Assembly (NCBI GenBank): GCA_016713175.1
Contig: JADJPQ010000001.1
Span: forward strand, 372,001 to 436,000
Length of the DNA stretch: 64,000 nucleotides
DNA from: Planctomycetota bacterium
Lineage (GTDB): Bacteria; Planctomycetota; UBA1135; UBA2386
Direction: 5' to 3'
Shown here: in pieces, positions 53,087 to 60,853 of the stretch
How positions within the stretch are numbered: position 1 is the stretch's first letter
How the letters are laid out: each line of letters starts with the position of its first letter
Program-made: the position numbers and the translations under genes
The notes under the pieces: model-generated
What the model was told of the DNA's origin: nothing
Seen by the model: the letters and a program-made list of their open reading frames with translations, nothing else
Database searches by the model: none

Positions 53087-55321
53087 ATGAAAGTCGCGTG
53101 CATCGGCGGTGGCCCGGCCTCCCTCTACTTCGCGTTGCTCCTGAAGCGGGCCCGGCCGACGGTCGAGATCGACGTGTTCGAGCAGAACCGGCCGGACGAC
53201 ACCTTCGGCCAGGGCGTCGTGTTCTCCGACGAGACGCTCGGCAACTTCGAGACCGCCGATCCGCAGAGCTACGCGGCGATCCGCCAGAGCTTCGTCAACT
53301 GGAACGACATCGAGACGTTCTACGCCGGCGCCAAGGTGGTCTCGACCGGCCATGGGTTCTGCGGTCTGTCGCGCGTGCGCCTGCTGCAGATCCTGCACGA
53401 TCGCTGCCGAACGGTCGGCGTGCGGCTGCATTTCCAGCACACGGTCACCGACATCGACGCGGTCGTGCAAGCACACGACCTGGTGGTCGCCGCCGACGGC
53501 GTCAACAGCCGCGTGCGCGAGCGCTACGCCGTGTCGTTCCGCCCCAGCCTCGACTGGCGCAAATGCAAGTTCGCGTGGTTTGGCACCGACAAGGAGATGC
53601 GGGCGTTCACCTTCGTGTTCCAGCCGACCCAGTGGGGGCTGTTCCAGGTGCACGCCTATCCGTTCCAGCCGGGCCGCGGCACCTGGATCGTCGAGTGCCG
53701 CGAAGAGGTGTGGCGCGCCGCCGGCCTCGACACCCTCGACGAAGTGCAGTCGGCGGCGTTCTGCAAGGAGGTCTTCGCCGACCATCTGCAGGGCCAGCAG
53801 CTGCTGATCAACCGCTCGATCTGGCGGACGTTCCCGACGATCCGCTGCGCCAGCTGGCGGCACGAGAACGTCGTGCTGATGGGCGATGCGGCGCACACCG
53901 CGCATTTCTCGATCGGCTCCGGCACCAAGCTGGCGATGGAGGATGCGATCGCGCTGGCAGCGGCGTTCGAGCGACACGGCAACGATGTGCGGGCGGCGCT
54001 GGCGGCCTACGAGGAGGCGCGGTTCGTCGACGTGCTGAAGATCCAGCGGGCGGCGCAGACCAGCCTCGAGTGGTTCGAGAACAGCGGGCGCTACCAGCGG
54101 CAGAGCCCCGAGCGGTTCGTGTTCAACCTGATGACGCGCAGCCGCAAGATCACCTGGGACAACTTGCGGCAACGCGATCCGGCGCTGGTGGCGACGGTCG
54201 ATGCGCAGGTCGCGCGCGAGGAAGGCACGACCGTGGCGGCCGGTACAGCGCCACCGCCGCCGGCGTTTGCGCCGTACCGGCTGCGTTCGCTGCGGTTGCA
54301 CAATCGCGTGGTGGTGTCGCCGATGTGTCAGTATTCGGCGACCGACGGTGTGCCGAACGACTGGCATCTGGTCCACCTCGGTGCGCGCGCGACCGGCGGC
54401 GCGGCGCTGGTGTTCACCGAGATGACCAACGTGTCGCCGGAGGGTCGGATCACGCCCGGCTGCACCGGCATCTGGAACGAGACGCAGATGCTCGCCTGGC
54501 GCCGGATCGTCGAGTTCGTGCATCGCAACACGGCGGCGAAGATCGGGCTGCAGCTGGCGCACGCCGGACGCAAGGGTTCCTGTTCGCGGCCGTGGGAAGG
54601 CGATCGGCCGCTGGATCGCGGCGGCTGGCAGACGTTGGGGCCGTCGGCTTTGCCGTTCTCGCCCGGGAACCCGGCGCCGAAGGCGATGGATCGCGGCGAC
54701 CTGGACCTGGTCCGCGAACAGTTCGTGCGCGGTGCCCGGCTGTGCGAACAGGCCGGCTTCGACACGATCGAGCTGCACATGGCGCACGGCTACCTGCTGT
54801 CGAGCTTCCTGTCGCCGCTGAGCAACCTGCGCACCGACGACTTCGGCGGCACGTTGGCCAGTCGCGCGCGGTTTCCGCTGGAGGTGTTCCGCGCCGTGCG
54901 CGCGGTCTGGCCGGCCAGCAAGCCCTTGGTGGTGCGGATCTCGGCGACCGACTGGCTCGGTGATCGCGGCTTCACGCCGGACGAGGCGGTGCAGTTCGCG
55001 CGCTGGCTGCTGGACGACGGCTGCGATCTGCTGGACGTGTCGACGGCGGGCAACTCGCCGGAGAGCAAGCCGGAGTATGGGCGGATGTACCAGGTGCCGT
55101 TCGCCGAGCGGATCAAGTACGAGGTCGGCATCCCGGTGATGACCGTCGGTGGGATCGCGGGCATCGATCACGCGAATACGGTGATCGGTGCCGGCCGCGC
55201 CGACCTCTGCGCGATCGCGCGGGCGCATCTCGCCGATCCGTACCTGACGCTGCGGGCGGCGAAGGAATACGGCGTGCGCGACTTCCCGTGGCCGCCGCAG
55301 TATCTGGCGGCGAAGGGCTGA
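53087..55321 (+). CDS. Bifunctional salicylyl-CoA 5-hydroxylase/aminobenzoyl-CoA monooxygenase-reductase-like protein
   Basis: The N-terminal part (~1-390) is a class A flavin monooxygenase: dinucleotide-binding GGGPASLYFALLLKRARP, DGVNSRVRERY and FAD motif LMGDAAHTAHFSIGSGTKLA. The C-terminal part (~395-744) is an old-yellow-enzyme domain: APYRLRSLRLHNRVVVSPMC, GAALVFTEMTNVSPEGRITP, LQLAHAGRKGS and MAHGYLLSSFLSPLSNLRTD. This fusion is known from 2-aminobenzoyl-CoA monooxygenase/reductase and salicylyl-CoA 5-hydroxylase, which act on aromatic acyl-CoA esters. I see no CoA ligase or ring-cleavage gene nearby, so the substrate is open. Confidence 0.9.
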   Translation: MKVACIGGGPASLYFALLLKRARPTVEIDVFEQNRPDDTFGQGVVFSDETLGNFETADPQSYAAIRQSFVNWNDIETFYAGAKVVSTGHGFCGLSRVRLLQILHDRCRTVGVRLHFQHTVTDIDAVVQAHDLVVAADGVNSRVRERYAVSFRPSLDWRKCKFAWFGTDKEMRAFTFVFQPTQWGLFQVHAYPFQPGRGTWIVECREEVWRAAGLDTLDEVQSAAFCKEVFADHLQGQQLLINRSIWRTFPTIRCASWRHENVVLMGDAAHTAHFSIGSGTKLAMEDAIALAAAFERHGNDVRAALAAYEEARFVDVLKIQRAAQTSLEWFENSGRYQRQSPERFVFNLMTRSRKITWDNLRQRDPALVATVDAQVAREEGTTVAAGTAPPPPAFAPYRLRSLRLHNRVVVSPMCQYSATDGVPNDWHLVHLGARATGGAALVFTEMTNVSPEGRITPGCTGIWNETQMLAWRRIVEFVHRNTAAKIGLQLAHAGRKGSCSRPWEGDRPLDRGGWQTLGPSALPFSPGNPAPKAMDRGDLDLVREQFVRGARLCEQAGFDTIELHMAHGYLLSSFLSPLSNLRTDDFGGTLASRARFPLEVFRAVRAVWPASKPLVVRISATDWLGDRGFTPDEAVQFARWLLDDGCDLLDVSTAGNSPESKPEYGRMYQVPFAERIKYEVGIPVMTVGGIAGIDHANTVIGAGRADLCAIARAHLADPYLTLRAAKEYGVRDFPWPPQYLAAKG

Positions 55322-55387
55322 ACGGCGCCGGCGCGGTCAGACCACGAGTCGGCGAATCGCGGTTTGCCCTGATCGACGCGCCGCGGA

Positions 55388-55393
55388 TAGCCT
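55388..55393 (+). promoter_or_regulatory. Putative -10 box upstream of the PAP2 gene
   Basis: TAGCCT ends 9 nt before the GTG at 55403 without a ribosome binding site. Confidence 0.35.
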
Positions 55394-55402
55394 CCGCCGT
55401 GC

Positions 55403-56347
55403 GTGACGACTGCACTTCCCGTTGCTCCTGCACGGCCTTGGCGGTACGGGGCCCTGAGCCTGATCGATCTGTGCCACCTGGGACTGCTGGCGATCCTCTT
55501 CGTCCTCGCGCTGCTCGGTGTCCGCGACGGCGGCGCGTGGCTCACACTGGCCGGTTTCTGGCTCGGCGCGCTGGCGTGCACCTGGGCCGGCGTCCGGCTG
55601 CGGCGACAACCCGACCGGGTCGTGGGCTGGCGCCTGTTCGCCCTGTTCGTGCAGCCGATCGCGGTCTTGTTCCTGTTGTTCGAGAGCCTGTTCGTGCTGA
55701 TCCCGGCCATCCGGACGGTGCGCTATGACGACGTCTTCGCCGCCGCCGATCGCTGGTTGCTCGGCGTCGACGCGACGCTGTGGATGGAACAATGGAACAC
55801 GCCGTTCCTCGATGACCTGTTCCACCTGTGCTACTTCCTGTACTTCCCGATGCCGCTGGTGGCGCTCGGCTGGCTGTACGGCAAGGGGCGTCGGCGCGAC
55901 GTCGAGCGGGTGCTGTTCGTGTTCCTGGCCTGCTACTACCCGAGCTACCTGACCTACATCGCGTGGCCGACCGAGGGGCCGAACTGGTGGTTCGAAGCAG
56001 TGCACAAGGTGAAGCTCGAGGGCATCGTGCTGACGCAGCCGATCCGGACGTTGGTGCAGACGCTGGAGCCATCGAAGGTCGATGCGTTCCCGAGCGTGCA
56101 CGCCGCGATCCTGACGACGACGATGATCACGGCCTGGTGGTACGTCCGTCGCGCCTTCTGGTGCTTCGTGCCGCTCGCGGTCGGCATCTTCATCTCGCTG
56201 ATCTACACCCGCCACCACTACGTCATCGACGTGATCGCCGGCGTCGCGGTGGCGGCGGCAACGGCGGTGTTTGCGGTCTGGGCGTTCCCGCGCTGGTGGC
56301 CGGCCTGCGCGCCGCACTTGCCCGGCAGAGCCGAGGTCGGCCGATGA
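55403..56347 (+). CDS. PAP2-family phosphatase / inositol-phosphorylceramide-synthase-like membrane protein
   Basis: The 314-residue protein has about six membrane helices. The catalytic motifs are present: DAFPSVHAAILTTTM (C2, with the FPSxH motif) and YTRHHYVIDVIAGV (C3, His and Asp). The remaining layout (a C-terminal PAP2 domain after several helices and a PTEGPNWWF loop) matches the branch that includes IPC synthases and undecaprenyl pyrophosphate phosphatases. It could dephosphorylate a lipid carrier or attach a head group to a lipid. It overlaps the next gene by 4 bases. Position after the polysaccharide genes would fit a carrier-recycling role, as an inference. Confidence 0.85.
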   Translation: MTTALPVAPARPWRYGALSLIDLCHLGLLAILFVLALLGVRDGGAWLTLAGFWLGALACTWAGVRLRRQPDRVVGWRLFALFVQPIAVLFLLFESLFVLIPAIRTVRYDDVFAAADRWLLGVDATLWMEQWNTPFLDDLFHLCYFLYFPMPLVALGWLYGKGRRRDVERVLFVFLACYYPSYLTYIAWPTEGPNWWFEAVHKVKLEGIVLTQPIRTLVQTLEPSKVDAFPSVHAAILTTTMITAWWYVRRAFWCFVPLAVGIFISLIYTRHHYVIDVIAGVAVAAATAVFAVWAFPRWWPACAPHLPGRAEVGR

Positions 56348-57033
56348 ACAGCACTGCCGGGTCGTCGCCCCGTGTCGACGTCGACACCTGGGTGCTGCTG
56401 CTGGCGGTGCCGCTGCTGTTCCCGGTATGGCGCTATTTCGCGATGCCGGCGCTGATGCCCGGGTCGGGCGGCGAACTCGACGACCTGTGGCGCACCATCG
56501 GGTCGTTCGCGGTGTTCTTTCTGCTGTTCGGACTGTTGCCGCTGCTCGATCAGTTGCTACGGCGGCGCGGCGCGTTGCGCAGCGTCGGTCTCGGACTCGG
56601 CGACCTGCGCTTTGGCCTGCTTGCGGTAATGGCCGGATTGCCGTTGGTCGTTGGCATCGCGTGGCGCGGCGCCGGCATGCCCGACGTGCAGGCCGAGTAC
56701 CCGCTGTGCCGGTTGCTGCTGTTGCGCCATGACCTGTTGCTGCCGTACTCGCTCGCGTACGCGCTGCTGTACTACGTCGCGTGGGAGTGGTGCTTCCGCG
56801 GCTGGATGCTGTTCGGGCTGGCACAGCGCTGGCCGCCGGCGCTGGCGATCCTGCTGCAGACCGTACCGAGTGCCCTGGTCCACCTCGGCAAGCCGGCCGG
56901 CGAGATGTTCGGGTCGATTCCGTTCGGTCTGTTGCTGGGCTGGCTGGCGTGGCGCACGCGTTCGATCTGGTACGGCTGGGCGTTGCACGTGGCGCTTGGC
57001 GTGGGCACGGACGTCCTGGTGATCCATGGCTGA
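56344..57033 (+). CDS. CPBP (CAAX protease/bacteriocin-processing) family intramembrane protein
   Basis: The 229-residue protein has about six helices. CPBP-type motifs can be seen: YYVAWEWCFRGWMLFGLA (family EExxxR, here with one Glu, W-E-W, then F-R-G), QTVPSALVHLGKPAGE (His) and LAWRTRSIWYGWALHVALG (His). These residues form the metal site of intramembrane proteases such as Rce1. The first Glu of the pair is Trp-flanked, so activity is uncertain. The start overlaps the PAP2 stop, and the end overlaps the next gene by 8 bases, so these three form an operon. Confidence 0.85.
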   Translation: MNSTAGSSPRVDVDTWVLLLAVPLLFPVWRYFAMPALMPGSGGELDDLWRTIGSFAVFFLLFGLLPLLDQLLRRRGALRSVGLGLGDLRFGLLAVMAGLPLVVGIAWRGAGMPDVQAEYPLCRLLLLRHDLLLPYSLAYALLYYVAWEWCFRGWMLFGLAQRWPPALAILLQTVPSALVHLGKPAGEMFGSIPFGLLLGWLAWRTRSIWYGWALHVALGVGTDVLVIHG

Positions 57034-58021
57034 ACGAACGGTCCTGATCACCGGCGTGAACGGTTTCATCGGCAGTCACGTCGCGGCGGCGTTCGCTCGC
57101 CGCGGCGATCGGGTGCGGGGACTCGTGCGGCCGACCAGCGATCGGCGGTTGCTCGCCGGTCTCGAACTCGATCTGCGCGTGGGTGACATCACCGATCGCG
57201 CGTCGCTCGATGGCGCGATGCCCGGTGTCGAGGTGGTCGTGCACGTCGCCGGGTTGGCCAGCGATTGGGGGCCGTGGCAGCGCTTCCACGCAGTCAATGT
57301 CGTCGGCACGCAGCAAGTGGCCGAGAGCGCGCAGGCGCACGGTGTGCGGCGGTTCGTGCATGTGTCCAGCGCCTCGCTGCATGGCTTTGCCGGCCAGCGC
57401 GGCATGACCGAGGACTCGCCAATGCCGGTGTCGCGGTATCCCTACGTCGAGAGCAAGCGCCAGGCGGAAGCGTGGCTATGGCAGTGGAGTCGCGCGAACG
57501 GCTTGCCGACGGTGGCGCTGCGGCCGGGCAACGTGTTCGGACCCGATGACCACACGTTCCTGCAGCCGTATGTGACGGCGATCCGTCGTGGTCAGGGCGG
57601 CTACATCGGTGGCGGGCGGGCGTGGACCTGTCCGACCTACGTCGAGAATCTGGCGGCCGCGGTGCTGCTCGCCGCCGAGCACCCCGCGGCGGTCGGCGAG
57701 GCGTTCCTGGTGACTGACGGCCTCGACATCGACTGGCGCACGTTCACCGAACGCTTGTGCGACGCGTTGGCCTTGCGCCGGCCCAGGATGTCGCTGCCCT
57801 ATTGGCTCGGGATGGCGGTCGCGACGGCGATGGAGGGCGCCTGGAGGCTGGTTGGCGCGCGCTCGGCGCCGCTGCTGACGCGTTACCGGATCCAGAACGG
57901 CGGCCGCGACTACCACTTCTCGATCGGCAAGATCCGCCGCCGGCTCGGCTTCGAACCGCCGTTCGATCTCGCGACCGCCTTGCAGCGCACCGCGGCGGCA
58001 TTCGGCGAGACCGCCCGGTGA
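57026..58021 (+). CDS. NAD(P)-dependent epimerase/dehydratase (extended SDR family)
   Basis: The 331-residue protein has the SDR signature: VLITGVNGFIGSHVAAAFAR (NAD-binding GxxGxxG), DITDRASLDGAMPGVEVVVH, VHVSSASLHGF, YPYVESKRQAEAWL (catalytic Tyr and Lys in Y-x3-K) and ALRPGNVFGPDD. It resembles 3-beta-hydroxysteroid-dehydrogenase-like and nucleotide-sugar epimerase enzymes. The C-terminal part (LGMAVATAMEGAWRLVG) suggests binding of a hydrophobic substrate, favouring the sterol-dehydrogenase-like branch, though a sugar substrate cannot be excluded. It overlaps the CPBP gene end by 8 bases. Confidence 0.9.
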   Translation: MAERTVLITGVNGFIGSHVAAAFARRGDRVRGLVRPTSDRRLLAGLELDLRVGDITDRASLDGAMPGVEVVVHVAGLASDWGPWQRFHAVNVVGTQQVAESAQAHGVRRFVHVSSASLHGFAGQRGMTEDSPMPVSRYPYVESKRQAEAWLWQWSRANGLPTVALRPGNVFGPDDHTFLQPYVTAIRRGQGGYIGGGRAWTCPTYVENLAAAVLLAAEHPAAVGEAFLVTDGLDIDWRTFTERLCDALALRRPRMSLPYWLGMAVATAMEGAWRLVGARSAPLLTRYRIQNGGRDYHFSIGKIRRRLGFEPPFDLATALQRTAAAFGETAR

Positions 58022-58040
58022 TGGCGGCCGGTCGCGGCAA

Positions 58041-59558
58041 TCAGTTGCCGACGCGGACGCGGCCGGCGTTGGAGGCGACGGCGCGCACGGTGTTGGGCGC
58101 GGTCGGATCGAGCGCGAAGTACTGGAAGAAGTTGTCGGTGCCGACGAACGACGCCGCATTCGGGATCGTGTAGGTGCGCTGCGCCTGACCGGCCGACGTC
58201 GAAGCCGAGTCGGCGACGTCGTTGGCGACGAACAGCGTGCAACCCTGCAGACCGAGGCCGCCGAGGCCCAGTGGCAACGGGCCGAGCGTCGACATGGTCG
58301 TGCTGAAGCCCAGCACGAACGAGCCGAACTGGCTGCCACTCGGATTCAGGCCGGTCACCCGCACCGTGAACGAACGGCTGATCTCCGGGATGCCGGTGAA
58401 CGCCATGGCCGGCACGCCCGAGGGGCTGCCACAACCGGCGCCGAACGTCGAGAAACCGCCGACCGTGTGCAGCGCCAGCGTCGTCGCGCGTGCCGCCGTC
58501 CAGTCCGTGCGCGCGGCGCTGGTGCCGCTGTTGGCGCCACCGGTGCTGGAGCAACCGCCGTGCGTGTGCACGCCGATCACCTGTCCGGACGATTCCAGGA
58601 TCACCGGCGAACCGGAGTTGCCGCCGGTCGTGTCGGTCGCATAGCTGAGCGCGTTGGCGGTCGCGGTGTTGGCGCGCGTACCGGTGTGCGTCTTCTGCAC
58701 CTGGTTCCAGGTCGGTGAGCCGCTGGTGCCGTTGCCGGTGCCGTAGCCGGTGATCCGGATCGTCTGGCCGGCGCCGAAGGCCGGCGGGTTGACGACGGTG
58801 TACCAGGTGCCCTGCGCCTGGCCGGGGAACAGGTTGGTGTTGCTGTTGCGCAGCGCGGCGCTGCTCGACCAGTCCTGGCCGACGCCGGCGTTCAGCCGCT
58901 GCAGCGTGCCGTTCTGCAGTGCGTACTGATCGTTGGGGTGGGCGGGCACCGTGGAGCCGCCGCCAGTCGACAAGGGCACATTGAAGTGCAGGATCTGGCC
59001 GGTCGTGCTGCTCATGCAGTGGCCGGCGGTGCCGACGGCGTACTCGGAGTACAGCCAGGCCGAGCAACTCGAGTTGATCCGGCACGCGCGCGGATCGGTG
59101 CTCAGCACACGATCGTCGGTCGGACCGCAGATGGTCTCGGGCTGCTGGACCCCGTCGACATGCAGGCCGACGGCGGTGTCGATCGCGATGCGGTTGGCGT
59201 TCGAGTGCGGCGCGGCGACCAGTTCGACGCGAACGGCGCCACCGAGGAAGTGGCACGACCAGCCTTCGTAGTCGAGCAGCGAGGTGCCGTCATGGCGCTG
59301 GGCCCAGTGCAGACGCTGGGTCGAAGCGATCCGCAAGAACGAGCCGGCCGGCAGGTTCCAGGTGTTGAAGTGCAGTTGTGCCCAGGCCGCGGCGATCGGC
59401 ACGTCGTGCGTCCACAGCACGCGTTCGACGGCATCGGGGTTGGCGAGGTATCCGGAATCGATCGACACCGGCGTGCGATCGATCGGGTGGTCGGCCTGTT
59501 GGGCCAGGAGGGAACTCGCGGTCGCGACCGCGACAGCGACGAGGGTGGTCTTCTGCAT
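58041..59558 (-). CDS. Secreted trypsin-like serine protease with shared C-terminal domain
   Basis: The 505-residue protein starts with a signal peptide (MQKTTLVAVAVATASSLLAQ). A serine protease domain follows with all three catalytic residues: His in AVGTAGHCMSS, Asp in GVGQDWSSSAALR and Ser in TTGGNSGSPVILE. After it, the sequence FSTFGAGCGSPSGVPAMAFT begins the C-terminal domain seen in several exported proteins here. It probably degrades proteins outside the cell or at the surface. The 14-base-scale gap to the convergent epimerase gene is short. The start at 59558 is the only one that gives a signal peptide. Confidence 0.9.
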   Translation of the reverse strand: MQKTTLVAVAVATASSLLAQQADHPIDRTPVSIDSGYLANPDAVERVLWTHDVPIAAAWAQLHFNTWNLPAGSFLRIASTQRLHWAQRHDGTSLLDYEGWSCHFLGGAVRVELVAAPHSNANRIAIDTAVGLHVDGVQQPETICGPTDDRVLSTDPRACRINSSCSAWLYSEYAVGTAGHCMSSTTGQILHFNVPLSTGGGSTVPAHPNDQYALQNGTLQRLNAGVGQDWSSSAALRNSNTNLFPGQAQGTWYTVVNPPAFGAGQTIRITGYGTGNGTSGSPTWNQVQKTHTGTRANTATANALSYATDTTGGNSGSPVILESSGQVIGVHTHGGCSSTGGANSGTSAARTDWTAARATTLALHTVGGFSTFGAGCGSPSGVPAMAFTGIPEISRSFTVRVTGLNPSGSQFGSFVLGFSTTMSTLGPLPLGLGGLGLQGCTLFVANDVADSASTSAGQAQRTYTIPNAASFVGTDNFFQYFALDPTAPNTVRAVASNAGRVRVGN

Positions 59559-59686
59559 GGTGGATGGAGGGCAGGGCCGTGTCAGGTTAGCGCGGCCTGC
59601 GGGTCCACCAACCCCCCGGGTCGTCATGCGGTGGGCCGTTCGGTGGCCCACGGGTCCTGTCTGCTTGTCTGCTGCATCGGTGCGTC

Positions 59687-59692
59687 TAGGAT
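59687..59692 (+). promoter_or_regulatory. Putative -10 box upstream of the SUMF1 lipoprotein
   Basis: TAGGAT overlaps the ATG at 59691 and ends 7 nt before the GTG at 59700. A transcript from this box could not include the ATG, so it supports the GTG as the start. Confidence 0.4.
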
Positions 59693-59699
59693 GGCGGTG

Positions 59700-60842
59700 G
59701 TGTCGCGCCCTCTCGTGTATTGCAGTCTGTTCGTCATCACTGCCTGTGGTGGCGAAGCCGCCGGTCCGAACGCGGTGCCAGAGGTCAAGGTGGTCGCGCC
59801 GGATGCCGGGGACGAGCGCGTGGAGGAGCCGCCACCACCGCCGCCACAAGGCCCGGTGGCATCGGCCAGCGTGAACCTGCGGTTCGAGCCCGCCGTCGAT
59901 GGCCCGAAGCCCGGCAGCCCCGAGTTCGCCGAGTATGTCGAGACGATTCCTGGCACGGACATCGGCATCGCGATGGTCCCGATTGCCGGTGGCACGTTCA
60001 CGATCGGCAGCCCGGCCGGAGAGCCTGGGCGACGCGACGACGAAGCGGCGCAGCTGCGCGTGACGGTCGCGCCCTTCTGGCTCGGTCGGACCGAGATCAC
60101 CTGGGAACAGTACGATCGCTTCAACATCGACGAAGCCCGATCGCAGGCGAAGATGCCCGACGGCAAGAGCCGGCCGACGCCGCCGTACATGGACATGACG
60201 TTCAACATGGGGCGCGATGGCTTCCCGGCGATCTGCATGTCGCACATCGCGGCCCGGCAGTATTGCCAGTGGTTCGGCGAGCAGACCGGCAAGTTCTATC
60301 GGCTGCCGACCGAGGCCGAATGGGAGCATGCCGCGCGCGCGGGCACGACGACGACCTGGTCCTTCGGCGACGATGCGGCGCAGCTTGCCGAGTTCGCCGT
60401 GTTCGCGGCCAATGCCGAACGCGAGTTCCCCGACGTCGGCAAGAAGCCGGCCTACGCCAAGGTGGCCAGCAGGAAGGCCAACCCGTGGGGGCTGTTCGAC
60501 ATGCACGGCAACGTCGCCGAATGGGTGGCCGACGCCTATGCCGCCGATGCGTGGACCGCGGCCACCGGTGCGCTGGTCGACCCGTACCGGCAGCCGGGTC
60601 GCGACGACAAGAAGCGACCACTGCGCTTTCCGCACGCCGCGCGTGGCGGCTCGTGGCAGGACCCGCCGGCGGCGACCCGCTCGGCGGCGCGACTGTCGTC
60701 GGAGCCAGGCTGGAACCGACGCGATCCGCAATTGCCGCGCAGCTGGTGGTACCTGACCGAAGGTCAGCACATCGGTTTCCGGATCGCCCGGCCGTTCCGC
60801 GCGCCGACTCCCGAGCAACGTCAGAAGTTCGAAAACCCCTGA
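59700..60842 (+). CDS. Formylglycine-generating-enzyme-like (SUMF1/C-type-lectin fold) lipoprotein
   Basis: A lipoprotein signal (SRPLVYCSLFVITACGG) precedes a Pro-rich linker and a SUMF1 domain (~100-370): MVPIAGGTFTIGSPAGEPGR, RTEITWEQYDRF, YCQWFGEQTGKFYRLPTEAE, WEHAARAGTTTTWSFGDD, MHGNVAEWVADAY and the end HIGFRIARPF. This fold includes sulfatase-activating enzymes; in Planctomycetota most copies lack the copper cysteines and act in other ways. I see no paired catalytic cysteines, so a binding or protein-protein role is likelier. I take the GTG at 59700 as start because of the TAGGAT box; the ATG at 59691 would add three residues. The oxidoreductase gene follows after 11 bases. Confidence 0.86.
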   Translation: MSRPLVYCSLFVITACGGEAAGPNAVPEVKVVAPDAGDERVEEPPPPPPQGPVASASVNLRFEPAVDGPKPGSPEFAEYVETIPGTDIGIAMVPIAGGTFTIGSPAGEPGRRDDEAAQLRVTVAPFWLGRTEITWEQYDRFNIDEARSQAKMPDGKSRPTPPYMDMTFNMGRDGFPAICMSHIAARQYCQWFGEQTGKFYRLPTEAEWEHAARAGTTTTWSFGDDAAQLAEFAVFAANAEREFPDVGKKPAYAKVASRKANPWGLFDMHGNVAEWVADAYAADAWTAATGALVDPYRQPGRDDKKRPLRFPHAARGGSWQDPPAATRSAARLSSEPGWNRRDPQLPRSWWYLTEGQHIGFRIARPFRAPTPEQRQKFENP

Positions 60843-60853
60843 CCTGGAATCCC

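Noticed and set aside
59700..60842. An active formylglycine-generating enzyme for sulfatases
   Set aside because: The paired catalytic cysteines of active enzymes are not visible and no sulfatase gene is nearby.
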